Shown in pieces: positions 1 through 8,064 of a stretch of DNA of 64,000 nt. How positions within the stretch are numbered: the stretch's first letter is position 1; every line of letters starts with the position of its first letter. The notes under the pieces were generated by a model. The model ran no database searches. It was not told the DNA's origin and was given only the letters and a program-made list of their open reading frames with translations. Source of the DNA: a virus; IMG/VR virus record IMGVR_UViG_3300021197_001433, positions 1 through 64,000 of that record; one strand, 5' to 3'. The position numbers and the translations under genes are program-made.

Positions 1-2
1 AC

Positions 3-1256
3 CTTCCAGTTGGCTTTGAAACAGTGCCCGAAGAGGACTTTCAGGCCCGCGAGGCACTGACTACTGCCCGTGTAAAGATGTTGCTCAAGACCAGTTGGTT
101 TGGTACAATGGCTACTCGTCTCCCACTTGTTAATAGTGATGCATGGCTGAACACAGCCGCAACAGATGGCAAGTATTTTTACTATAATTCCAAGTTTATT
201 AACATGCTAAAGCCAGGAGAACTTATCTTCTTGTTTGGGCATGAAGTACTGCATAATGTATACGAGCATTTAGGTCGTAGCAAGCAAAACAAACACAATC
301 CAATGCTATCTAATATTGCCGCAGACTATTGCGTAAACAGAGATTTGAAAGACAATCGTATTGGTACTTTTATTACTACTGTACCTGCGCTGTATGATCG
401 CAAGTATGATGGCATGAGCATGGAAGAAGTTTATGACAGCCTTTACGAAAATGCTGACAAGATTGATATTGAACAACTTGTAGATCAATTGTTAGATGAA
501 CACTTGGACGGCGAAGATGACGGACAAGGTGATGGTGGGCAGCCGCAAGAAGATGCAAATGGTAACCTTGTTAGTAAAAGCAAGCCTAGTTATACTAAAG
601 AGCAACGCCAGGAGATCAGAGACAATATTAAAGAAAGTCTACTACAAAGTGCCGCTGGTGCAAGTGCTGGTGAAATGCCTGCAGGTGTAAAGCGCATTAT
701 CAAGGACCTTACAGAGCCTAAGATGCCCTGGACTGAACTGCTTAACATGAGCATTCAAAGTACACTAAAAGGCGATTACAGTTTTATGAATCGCAGTAAA
801 AAAGGTTACTTTAGTGATGTTGCACTGCCAGGCATGTTGCCAGAAATGACAATAGATATTGCTATTGCTCTTGATATGAGTGGCAGTATTTCAGACACAA
901 TGGGCAAAGAAATGCTTAGTGAAGTTAAAGGCATTATGGAACAGTTTGCAGACTTTAAGATCAAAGTTTGGTGTTTTGATACACAGTGCTATGGATATGA
1001 GGAGTTTACTCCACAGAATATTGACGAGATAGAAAACTATGTTATCACCGGAGGTGGTGGTACAGACTTTGATTGTAACTGGACATTTATGAAGGAGAAC
1101 GAAATCCTTCCTGAACGTTTTATTATGTTTACTGATGGTTATCCTTGGAACAGTTGGGGCGATGCAGACTACTGTGATACTGTGTTTATTATTCACGGCA
1201 GTGACGACATTAAACCTCCTTTTGGAAACTATGCCTACTATGATCAGAATAAATAG
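3..1256 (+). CDS. vWA-domain protein with metallopeptidase-like N-terminus (5' partial)
   Basis: The reading frame is open to the window edge, so the true start probably lies upstream; an in-frame GTG at 24 is the first start-like codon and residues are numbered from it. An N-terminal HEVLH (residues 73-77) is an HExxH zinc-peptidase signature, and a C-terminal half carries DMSGS at 284-288, the DxSxS metal-ion-dependent adhesion site of von Willebrand A domains, followed by GGGGTDF. This matches the DUF2201 / VWA-like pair often found in T4-like marine phages beside a MoxR-type AAA ATPase, which would lie outside this window. An acidic low-complexity linker (about residues 155-180) joins the halves. 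Role unknown; such pairs usually act in protein remodelling or assembly. Ends 14 bases before the next gene. Confidence 0.8.
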   Translation, partial: LPVGFETVPEEDFQAREALTTARVKMLLKTSWFGTMATRLPLVNSDAWLNTAATDGKYFYYNSKFINMLKPGELIFLFGHEVLHNVYEHLGRSKQNKHNPMLSNIAADYCVNRDLKDNRIGTFITTVPALYDRKYDGMSMEEVYDSLYENADKIDIEQLVDQLLDEHLDGEDDGQGDGGQPQEDANGNLVSKSKPSYTKEQRQEIRDNIKESLLQSAAGASAGEMPAGVKRIIKDLTEPKMPWTELLNMSIQSTLKGDYSFMNRSKKGYFSDVALPGMLPEMTIDIAIALDMSGSISDTMGKEMLSEVKGIMEQFADFKIKVWCFDTQCYGYEEFTPQNIDEIENYVITGGGGTDFDCNWTFMKENEILPERFIMFTDGYPWNSWGDADYCDTVFIIHGSDDIKPPFGNYAYYDQNK

Positions 1257-1270
1257 ATAAGGAGACCATT

Positions 1271-1687
1271 GTGCGTTATTATATTATTTTTTGCATCCTT
1301 AGCGTTATAGGCGGGTTTGTCTATGGCAGTGCTTTCGGACAAACCTTGGATAGCACTCCAGAGGATGAGAATGTTTACTGGGCAGCAAAGCCTGTACAGT
1401 GTGGACCCACTAAACAAATGTTTGAACAAATGGCAGAACTTGGACAGAAAGCAGCATTTGGTGGACTAGGACTTGCCCATAGTGAAAACTATGCAGGCTC
1501 ACTTAACGTTTTTAACTTCCTGGCGGTAAACATGGAAGATAATACCTGGGTTATGGTAGAAGTAAGCGAAGATAAAGAACTTGCTTGTGTTACTGCATAT
1601 GGACAAGGCACTGAATGGAACCCTAAGCAATTAGAACAATTCACTAATCCAAATACTTATAATACCCCTAAATTCCTGGATAAATAA
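1271..1687 (+). CDS. hypothetical exported protein
   Basis: A 138-residue protein with a clear N-terminal signal-like segment: Arg-2, a hydrophobic stretch of about 17 residues and small residues near 20-24 (GSAFGQ). The mature part holds two cysteines and is acidic, with no domain I recognise. GTG is chosen as start because AAGGAG lies 6 bases upstream (1259-1264). It is probably cotranscribed with the vWA gene. The likely location is the periplasm or membrane of the infected cell; nothing indicates a reaction. The stop codon lies inside an AT-rich hairpin (1683-1714). Confidence 0.7.
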   Translation: MRYYIIFCILSVIGGFVYGSAFGQTLDSTPEDENVYWAAKPVQCGPTKQMFEQMAELGQKAAFGGLGLAHSENYAGSLNVFNFLAVNMEDNTWVMVEVSEDKELACVTAYGQGTEWNPKQLEQFTNPNTYNTPKFLDK

Positions 1688-1714
1688 TAATAGTAGCATA
1701 TTACTATTATTATT
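1683..1714 (+). terminator. AT-rich hairpin overlapping a stop codon
   Basis: A 13-bp perfect inverted repeat (1683-1695 with 1702-1714, loop GCATAT) covers the TAA of the exported-protein gene and ends in a T-rich stretch. It could attenuate transcription before the promoter at 1713-1741. The stem is almost all A/T, so termination would be weak. Confidence 0.4.
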
Positions 1715-1741
1715 GACATGCAGACATATTTCATATAAAAT
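1713..1741 (+). promoter_or_regulatory. sigma70-type promoter
   Basis: TTGACA (1713-1718), a 17-bp spacer and TAAAAT (1736-1741). The predicted start near 1748 gives a 30-base leader carrying AAGGAG before the ATG at 1778. It probably drives the small conserved genes and thyX with the host polymerase. Confidence 0.6.
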
Positions 1742-1777
1742 ACATATAAGATATATCAAAGACACAAGGAGATTCGA

Positions 1778-2044
1778 ATGTCTGAAGAAGAGAATTTGCC
1801 AGCGGATACTGCAGAATCCGTAGCAGAAGAAGATCAAATGGTTACAGCACCACAGTTAGGTGTTGCAGATTTAAAACTTGCAGCAAACATTATTGAAGTT
1901 GTAAGCAGTCGCGGTGCTATTAAAGCAGGCGAAATGGCAGCATGTGGCGAACTCTATAATAAACTTATGGAGTTTTTAGTTGCAAATGGTGCTGTAGAAG
2001 TATCAGCGCCAGCCGAAGAGGCTGAAGGAGAATCAGATGATTAA
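1778..2044 (+). CDS. conserved phage hypothetical protein, small acidic
   Basis: An 88-residue acidic protein with a predicted helical centre (about 28-75, containing GVADLKLAANIIEVVSSRGA) between acidic tails. From memory, similar small proteins precede the 212-residue protein that follows in T4-like cyanophages; function unknown. The start is supported by an AAGGAGA Shine-Dalgarno and by the promoter just upstream. It overlaps the next gene by 8 bases (ATGATTAA), consistent with translational coupling. Confidence 0.75.
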   Translation: MSEEENLPADTAESVAEEDQMVTAPQLGVADLKLAANIIEVVSSRGAIKAGEMAACGELYNKLMEFLVANGAVEVSAPAEEAEGESDD

Positions 2045-2675
2045 GCATGTAGGTAGACACAATGAACAGAAAGTCGCAGTAATATTCCGCGAGATCCCTG
2101 GCGAAGAGCACATGGCACTGGTTACATATCCAGATCGACTTGCACAAAATACACATGATGATTTAATGAACGCTATCCAAAGCAACAAAGGTCAAGAAGC
2201 AAGAAATTTGGGAGAAGCATTGCATGGTATTGTTGGTTCAAGTGGTGAATCAATTCTTAATCAATTACATAAAAATGCGTTTATGAAAAAAGTTCGTACA
2301 CAAGATATTATGATGATTCCTCGTCCTAATACTCCTGGTGTAAGACTTGATGAACTTAACAAAATTATTAATGATTTGGATACTGGCAGTGATGCAGCAG
2401 GTAAACTTGCTGAATTGGATGCTAACGCTGGACTTGCTGATCCTCAAAAGAAGGCAGCAGGCATTCAAGCGGCAGCGGATGTTGTTGGAACACCTGGATT
2501 ACTGCAAGATTCAGATATTGCTCGTAACCTAGTTACACAAGCAGATCAAATGCGCACTCAGATTGCAGGACTGGAAGCAGAAGCAACACGTTTAATGGAA
2601 GAGGCAGCAACACTTGATCCAAGCCTAGCAGCACCTAAGAAAAAACGTGGTCGTCCAGCAAAGGCAAAAGCATAA
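2037..2675 (+). CDS. conserved phage hypothetical protein with basic AT-hook-like tail
   Basis: A 212-residue protein. The N-terminus (MIKHVGRHNEQKVAVIFREI) and the segment around VRLDELNKIINDLD resemble, as I recall it, a conserved protein of T4-like cyanophages. The C-terminal 60 residues form a probable helix ending in KKKRGRPAKAKA, which includes the RGRP core of AT-hook DNA-binding peptides. That suggests contact with DNA, but no function is established. The previous gene's end supplies AAGGAG as ribosome binding site. One base separates its TAA from the thyX ATG. Confidence 0.75.
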   Translation: MIKHVGRHNEQKVAVIFREIPGEEHMALVTYPDRLAQNTHDDLMNAIQSNKGQEARNLGEALHGIVGSSGESILNQLHKNAFMKKVRTQDIMMIPRPNTPGVRLDELNKIINDLDTGSDAAGKLAELDANAGLADPQKKAAGIQAAADVVGTPGLLQDSDIARNLVTQADQMRTQIAGLEAEATRLMEEAATLDPSLAAPKKKRGRPAKAKA

Positions 2676-2676
2676 T

Positions 2677-3348
2677 ATGAAAGTTCAACTGGTAAGTTAT
2701 AGCAAACCTGCTCCAGGGTTTGAAGCAGAAGGTGTTGGTGACGTTCAAGAACTTATCGCATTTTGTGCAAGAGTAAGTAACCCTAGCGCACAAATTAACA
2801 CCGAAACAAGTGAAAAACTTATTAGGTACTTGGTTAAACATCAGCATTGGTCACCATTAGAAATGGTCAGTGCTTGTCTTGAAATTGAAACTACTCGTGA
2901 TATTGCACATCAAATTGTGCGTCACCGTAGTTTTAGTTTTCAAGAGTTTAGCCAGCGTTATGCTAATCCTGTTGAGGACATGCAATTTGTTAGCAGAGAA
3001 GCAAGACTGCAAGATATTAAGAATAGACAAAACAGTATTGATTTAGAAGATGACGAAGAGTCCAAAAAACTTGATCAACAGTGGCGGGCAAAACAGGATC
3101 AAGTTATTATGGCTGCAGACAAGGCATATCGCTGGGCTATTGATAACAACATTGCTAAAGAGCAAGCCCGTGTAGTTCTTCCGGAAGGACTAACAAAGAC
3201 CCGTTTGTATATGAACGGTACTCTACGCAGTTGGGTTCATTATATTGAATTGCGTAGTGCGCATGGCACACAGAAAGAGCATATGGATATTGCTAAAGAA
3301 TGTGCTACTGTAATCGCAGAAATCTTCCCTCTCGCAAACTCTCTTTAA
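2677..3348 (+). CDS. thyX: flavin-dependent thymidylate synthase
   Basis: ThyX makes dTMP from dUMP using methylene-tetrahydrofolate and NADPH with FAD, supplying thymidine for phage DNA. The 223-residue length is normal for the family. The ThyX signature RHRxxSxxxxSxR is complete as RHRSFSFQEFSQR at residues 82-94, and the C-terminal part has the substrate-binding-like LPEGLTKTRLYMNGTLRSW. The ATG at 2677 is chosen over an upstream frame extension because it directly follows the previous stop and matches the family's usual start. Marine T4-like phages commonly carry thyX as a nucleotide-metabolism gene. Confidence 0.95.
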   Translation: MKVQLVSYSKPAPGFEAEGVGDVQELIAFCARVSNPSAQINTETSEKLIRYLVKHQHWSPLEMVSACLEIETTRDIAHQIVRHRSFSFQEFSQRYANPVEDMQFVSREARLQDIKNRQNSIDLEDDEESKKLDQQWRAKQDQVIMAADKAYRWAIDNNIAKEQARVVLPEGLTKTRLYMNGTLRSWVHYIELRSAHGTQKEHMDIAKECATVIAEIFPLANSL

Positions 3349-3359
3349 GGAGATACACC

Positions 3360-3590
3360 ATGGGTGCTAAACATCCCGAAGCAGTTATTAATAAACTACA
3401 ATGCAATAAGAACGAATTCATACTGGCAGCAAAACATCTAGTAAAAACTGGAGTTGTAAAATCACCAGGTGATGCTATACGTTACATGGAAGCACAAAAT
3501 AGTAGTGTAAGTGAAATTATAGAACAACTAGTAGTCAGCAAACAAACGGTAAAGATTTTAGAAGAATCAGATGAAGATCAAACTGAGTGA
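3360..3590 (+). CDS. hypothetical protein
   Basis: A 76-residue protein of unknown function. The ATG at 3360 is preceded by TAAGGAGAT, a strong ribosome binding site, so the longer open frame upstream is not needed. The sequence is mostly helical in character, with GVVKSPGDAIRYMEAQ in the middle and an acidic end. It overlaps the start of the first sugar aminotransferase by 20 bases, placing it at the head of, and probably in the same transcript as, the sugar cassette. Confidence 0.65.
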   Translation: MGAKHPEAVINKLQCNKNEFILAAKHLVKTGVVKSPGDAIRYMEAQNSSVSEIIEQLVVSKQTVKILEESDEDQTE

Positions 3591-4599
3591 CTTCCCAAAA
3601 ATAAATTTAGAAAAAGTACTTGCCAGAACACAAAATAGTAAGAATTATATACTAGGACCCAGTGTGCAAAAGTTCGAGGAACAGTTTGCAGAATACACTG
3701 GGTCTGAATCCTGTGCTGGCACAGGTAATTGTACAGATAGTTTGCGTATGTGTTTGCAAGCACTGGGCATAGGACCTGGCAGTCGTGTAGCAGTGCCAAG
3801 TTTTACTTGGTTAAGCACGGCTGAAGTGGTAAAACAACTGTATGCAAGTCCTGTGTTTGTGGATATAGATCAAACACTATGCATGGATCCTAAAAGCCTA
3901 TTACATGTAATTGACAGTGTGGATGCAGTAATTTATGTCAATTTATTTGGCAATGTTGCTGACATCTCAGGCATACAAACTGTTGCAGGCAGTGTGCCAG
4001 TTATAGAAGATAATGCACAAGCATGTGGAGCACTGTATAAAGGCAAGCCACTAGGTGCAACTGGTGTAATTAGTTGCTATAGTTTTTATCCTACTAAAAA
4101 TTTAGCCACACTAGGAGATGCTGGTGCAGTCACAGGACCAGCAGACTTTGTAGAACAAATTAAACACCTACGAAACCATGGTCAGGCTAATGTTAAGTTT
4201 CGTGCGCACAGCGTGGGTTGGAATAGTAGAATGGATAGCATACATGCTGACATACTAATTAACGAACTAAACTATCTTACTGAGCGTAATATAAGACGTT
4301 GTGAAATTGCACAATACTATCGTGAAAATATAGATGCGTTTACACAAACTATTAATCCAGATTGCAAACCAGTGTATCACCAATATCCATTACTAACAGA
4401 TAAATTTAGTGAACTAGACGACATACAAACTCGCAGTTATTATAATACTCCTATCCATAAACTAGCAGCATATAACACTGGACAAACGTTACCCGTAACA
4501 GAATACTATGCTAAACACAATATTTGTATACCAGTACATCCATATCTTACTGATGCACAAGTTACACACATTGTTGACAAGGTAAATCAATGCGTATAG
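3571..4599 (+). CDS. DegT/DnrJ/EryC1/StrS-type sugar aminotransferase (first copy)
   Basis: A PLP-dependent aminotransferase that would transfer an amino group, usually from glutamate, to a keto-sugar nucleotide. The 342 residues cover a normal DegT fold: the cofactor-binding segment AGTGNCTDSL (49-58), the aspartate that holds the pyridine nitrogen in EDNAQ (D147), and the Schiff-base lysine K176 in SFYPTKNL. It is followed by a Gfo/Idh/MocA dehydrogenase with a 10-base overlap; this pairing is like WbpB/WbpE, in which the dehydrogenase makes a 3-keto sugar for the aminotransferase. A second, divergent DegT gene lies at 7045. Confidence 0.9.
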   Translation: MKIKLSDFPKINLEKVLARTQNSKNYILGPSVQKFEEQFAEYTGSESCAGTGNCTDSLRMCLQALGIGPGSRVAVPSFTWLSTAEVVKQLYASPVFVDIDQTLCMDPKSLLHVIDSVDAVIYVNLFGNVADISGIQTVAGSVPVIEDNAQACGALYKGKPLGATGVISCYSFYPTKNLATLGDAGAVTGPADFVEQIKHLRNHGQANVKFRAHSVGWNSRMDSIHADILINELNYLTERNIRRCEIAQYYRENIDAFTQTINPDCKPVYHQYPLLTDKFSELDDIQTRSYYNTPIHKLAAYNTGQTLPVTEYYAKHNICIPVHPYLTDAQVTHIVDKVNQCV

Positions 4600-5444
4600 C
4601 AGTAATAGGCACAGGACGCTGGGGAACAAACATTGCTAATACAGTCGAACAGAAATATGACTGTGTGCGCATTGATCTAGGCGACAGTGTAAACTATGAT
4701 TATGATGCGGCTATTATTGCAACTCCTGCACCTACCCATCATTTTTTAGCAAATGAACACCTAGCAAAAAATATTCCTGTGTTAATTGAGAAACCTGTTA
4801 GTATTTTAAATGAAACTGTACAACATATTTGTGATGTTGCCCAAAGTAATAATACAGTATGTCAAGCAGGGCATATACTATGTTTTACTCCTAATACACA
4901 ATGGATTAAAAACAGTTATCCTCTGGATACATTAAAAATGTTTGAAAGTCGTAGGTTAAATTGGGGTACTATTCCGCAAGGAGATGTGGATCTAGCACTA
5001 CACCTAAGTGTGCATGATCTTGCACTACTGGATTATTTAAAGGGCGAAGAAATACAAAGTGTACAAAAGTTTAGTGAATTTACTACAGAATGTATAAATG
5101 CAGACTACGCTGTATGGAAAATAGATTACACCAGTTTTAGTGCAATGTTGCATGCAGGCTGGCACTATCCTCAGAAGTGTCGCAGTGTAACACTTGTAGG
5201 CAAAACAATGAGTGTATTTGCAGATGACAATACAGATACCATTGAACTGCGTGAAGGTAGATATTTAAACAGTTTAACAACTGACAAACAAGAAACCATT
5301 GTGCATAATGAAAAATTAACGCCCCTGCGTAAACAAATAGACAACTTTGTTTTTAGTATACTTACAAACAACTTGGAAAGCGTTAATGGTATAGCACATA
5401 TACGCAGAGTATATAATAACTTGGAGAAACTTAGAAATGTATAA
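4590..5444 (+). CDS. Gfo/Idh/MocA-family oxidoreductase
   Basis: An NAD(P)-dependent sugar dehydrogenase. The N-terminal Rossmann motif is GTGRWG (residues 7-12), and the family's EKPVS lies near residue 68, where the lysine is catalytic. At 284 residues it is shorter than the usual 320-350, so part of the C-terminal sheet domain may be reduced. By position between a DegT aminotransferase and a PIG-L deacetylase it probably oxidises a sugar nucleotide to the keto form that is then aminated. It overlaps the next gene by 8 bases. Confidence 0.85.
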   Translation: MRIAVIGTGRWGTNIANTVEQKYDCVRIDLGDSVNYDYDAAIIATPAPTHHFLANEHLAKNIPVLIEKPVSILNETVQHICDVAQSNNTVCQAGHILCFTPNTQWIKNSYPLDTLKMFESRRLNWGTIPQGDVDLALHLSVHDLALLDYLKGEEIQSVQKFSEFTTECINADYAVWKIDYTSFSAMLHAGWHYPQKCRSVTLVGKTMSVFADDNTDTIELREGRYLNSLTTDKQETIVHNEKLTPLRKQIDNFVFSILTNNLESVNGIAHIRRVYNNLEKLRNV

Positions 5445-6078
5445 ACGTATTCTTGCAATTGGTGCGCATCCAGATGATGTTGAATTAGGATGTGCTGGCA
5501 CATTGTTAAAGTTTCGGGCACTGGGTGCTGATGTAGACATTGTAGTTGCTCGTGATGACAATGCGCCTCGTCCAAGTGTGCGCAGAGACAGAGCACAAAT
5601 GCAAAGAGAGTATCAAGACAGTGAACGTGTATTAGGCATTCCATTTAATATTATGACTAATCCAGTTGACGCCACAGGCAGACCAAGACTGGAATGGAAT
5701 AGTGCAAGTGTTACTGAAATGGATGCAGTAGTAAATGCAAAAGACTATGATTTAATTATTACACATAGTAAAGGTGACCATCACAACGATCATCAAAGTA
5801 CTTTTAATATTGTTAACAGTAGCCTGCGCAGATACCGAGGAGAATTTTGGTGCATGGAAGGTGGACCTTATAGTAATAAAAATAAAACATTTACTCCAAA
5901 TATATTTGTTGACATTTCGGACTTGATTGATCAGAAGTTAGATAGTATAATGTGTTATACAAGTTATTTTGATGAAACATTATTGCATAATATTCGAGGT
6001 CTTGCAGCATATCGCGGACAAATGCTGGGTGTACAATACGCAGAAGCATTTGATTTACAGTACAGGAATATACGATGA
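5437..6078 (+). CDS. PIG-L/LmbE-type N-acetyl-sugar deacetylase
   Basis: A zinc-dependent de-N-acetylase. The metal-binding motif AHPDDVELGCAGTLL is at residues 9-23 (family consensus PHPDD) and the second zinc ligand region DHHNDH follows near residue 112. The 213 residues match the family. Such enzymes remove N-acetyl groups from GlcNAc-containing lipids, from mycothiol or bacillithiol precursors, or from sugar intermediates. In this cassette a role in making a free amino sugar is most likely. GGAG precedes the start. Four bases overlap the epimerase gene. Confidence 0.88.
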   Translation: MYKRILAIGAHPDDVELGCAGTLLKFRALGADVDIVVARDDNAPRPSVRRDRAQMQREYQDSERVLGIPFNIMTNPVDATGRPRLEWNSASVTEMDAVVNAKDYDLIITHSKGDHHNDHQSTFNIVNSSLRRYRGEFWCMEGGPYSNKNKTFTPNIFVDISDLIDQKLDSIMCYTSYFDETLLHNIRGLAAYRGQMLGVQYAEAFDLQYRNIR

Positions 6079-7058
6079 AAAGAATACTTATACTAGGTGG
6101 TCATGGATTTATTGGCAGTCATACTGCTAACTTATTAAAAGCACAGGGACATACAATAGGTGTAGTGGATTGTTATCACAAATACTATACTTTTCCAAAA
6201 GATGAATATGATTGTGTACTAGAACAACGGCAGACTCATTGCGGTGCAGATCAAGTATTCCCAGGACAAATTGAGGATCCTGTGTTTATGGAAAACACAT
6301 TTAAACAGTTTAAACCCAACATTGTTATTCATGTTGCTACATATCCAAATGCTTACATGGTTAAGCGTAACGTGATTGATGCAACAGGTAATATGATAAC
6401 TGCTACTGCAGTAACACTGGATCTGTGTGTAGAACACAATGTGGAACGTATTGTGTTTGCTAGTAGTAGTATGGTATATGGTGACTTTACTAGTGATGCG
6501 CCTGTTGAAACAGCAAGAACAGATCCTCTTACACTGTATGGTAGTTACAAACTACAGGGCGAAAAAATGTGTCAGATTTGGCAACGTGAAAAAGGATTAG
6601 AATATACTATCCTACGCCCTAGTGCCTTGTACGGAACAAGAGATATGATAGTGCGTGTAATTAGTAAACTAGCAGAAGCAGCACTTACCACTGGAGAACT
6701 GCGTGTACAAGGTCCTGATAATAAATTGGACTTTAGTTGGGTGGAAGATGTTGCTAGTGCTTTTGCTACAGCCGCTACACACAAAAATTGTGCTAATGAA
6801 ATTTTTAATTGCACTAGGGGCAAAGGTCGCACTATTATGGAAGCCGCTGAAATGGTACAAGCACGTTTAGGCGGAAGTATTACTACACTACCGCATGATG
6901 ATTTCTACCCTAATAGGGATACACTTACTAGCAACAAACTAAAAAATTGCACAGATTGGAATCCTCGCATGGATATTGAAAGAGGTATTCCGCAGTATTT
7001 AGATTGGTTATTGGAACAACCCTACACAAAGAAACTACCACGTTATGAAAGCATTTAA
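6075..7058 (+). CDS. NAD-dependent epimerase/dehydratase (extended SDR)
   Basis: An extended short-chain dehydrogenase acting on nucleotide sugars (epimerase, dehydratase or reductase). It shows GGHGFIGSH (8-16, NAD-binding GxxGxxG), the active-site serines in SSSMVYG (130-136), and the YxxxK pair Y155/K159 in YGSYK. Its 327 residues are normal for the class. Exact sugar specificity cannot be read from the sequence. It lies fourth in the cassette and overlaps the second DegT gene by 14 bases. Confidence 0.88.
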   Translation: MKRILILGGHGFIGSHTANLLKAQGHTIGVVDCYHKYYTFPKDEYDCVLEQRQTHCGADQVFPGQIEDPVFMENTFKQFKPNIVIHVATYPNAYMVKRNVIDATGNMITATAVTLDLCVEHNVERIVFASSSMVYGDFTSDAPVETARTDPLTLYGSYKLQGEKMCQIWQREKGLEYTILRPSALYGTRDMIVRVISKLAEAALTTGELRVQGPDNKLDFSWVEDVASAFATAATHKNCANEIFNCTRGKGRTIMEAAEMVQARLGGSITTLPHDDFYPNRDTLTSNKLKNCTDWNPRMDIERGIPQYLDWLLEQPYTKKLPRYESI

Positions 7059-8064
7059 TTTAGATAGACACTGGAACGAAGTATGTGGCAAGGTATCACG
7101 TCTTGCTAATAAACAAATGTGTAAAGGTGTATTTCAACGTGGCGAACTAACACTGGAACTTGAACAGCGCATCTGTAAATTAACAGATCGCAATTTCTGT
7201 GCAACCTATGGCAGTGGCACTGCAGCATTAACACAGGGTTTACGGAATCTTAATTTACCCAGGGGTTCAGAAGTTCTAGTACCTGCATACACATGGATTA
7301 GCAGTGTAAGTGCAATTAGTCTTGCAGGACTTAAACCTGTATTTTGTGATGTAGATGCTTTTTATCACATTGATTTGACAAAAGCGGCAAGTAAAATTAC
7401 AAGTAATACTAGAGTTTTACTGTACGTTACACTACTTGGAAACCCTAGTGTAAGTAATGTAGGGGCATGGTGTACTAGAAATGGCTTGCTACTGGTTGAG
7501 GATGCTGCACAAAGTTTTGGTGCTAGGCTTAGTGATGCAGTTTTTAGTATGCTAAGTTTTAGTCCAACAAAACCCTGCACTAGTTTTGGTAGTGGTGGTG
7601 CAATAGTAACAAATGATGCTGAAGTTGCAGAACTAGCAACACTGGGTAGATTGCATGGCAAGCGCGTCAACAGTGATGTAACAAATACACTTGGTATCAA
7701 CAGTGTGATGAGTACACATGAAGTTGCAAGTGTGCTAGTAAACTTGGATTACATGGACACACATCAACAGAGGCGCAAAGATATTGCAAGCCAGTATTAC
7801 AAAGAACTTACTGGTGTTGTAGAGTTTGCTAGATACAGAGAGTCTAGTACATATAGCAAGTACGTTATTAGACACGCAAACAGAGATAATATGCCTGGTA
7901 CTCTGCATTATCCTGTACTGCCTCCAACCGAAAAACCTTATCAGCAAACAGTTCCAAAAATGGCTGCACAATTACAGAGTACAAGTATTACACTTCCTAA
8001 CTGTGCATATATGACAGATCAAGAAGTTGAATCAGTTATAAAGGCTGTCAAATCGGCTGCGTAG
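7045..8064 (+). CDS. DegT/DnrJ/EryC1/StrS-type sugar aminotransferase (second copy)
   Basis: A second PLP aminotransferase of 339 residues. It has the cofactor-phosphate region TYGSGTAALT (54-63), D153 in VEDAAQSFG, and the PLP lysine K176 in SFSPTKPCTSFGSGG. It is clearly divergent from the copy at 3571, so two different amino groups, or amination plus another PLP reaction such as 3-dehydration, may be installed. The last 33 bases overlap the end of the convergent minus-strand gene at 8032. No terminator is visible between the converging operons. Confidence 0.9.
   Translation: MKAFNLDRHWNEVCGKVSRLANKQMCKGVFQRGELTLELEQRICKLTDRNFCATYGSGTAALTQGLRNLNLPRGSEVLVPAYTWISSVSAISLAGLKPVFCDVDAFYHIDLTKAASKITSNTRVLLYVTLLGNPSVSNVGAWCTRNGLLLVEDAAQSFGARLSDAVFSMLSFSPTKPCTSFGSGGAIVTNDAEVAELATLGRLHGKRVNSDVTNTLGINSVMSTHEVASVLVNLDYMDTHQQRRKDIASQYYKELTGVVEFARYRESSTYSKYVIRHANRDNMPGTLHYPVLPPTEKPYQQTVPKMAAQLQSTSITLPNCAYMTDQEVESVIKAVKSAA

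Noticed and set aside
5171-5644. Minus-strand frame of 157 codons across two sugar genes
   Set aside because: It lies across two genes with strong family motifs, has no ribosome binding site and gives an unlikely Cys/His/Leu-rich product.
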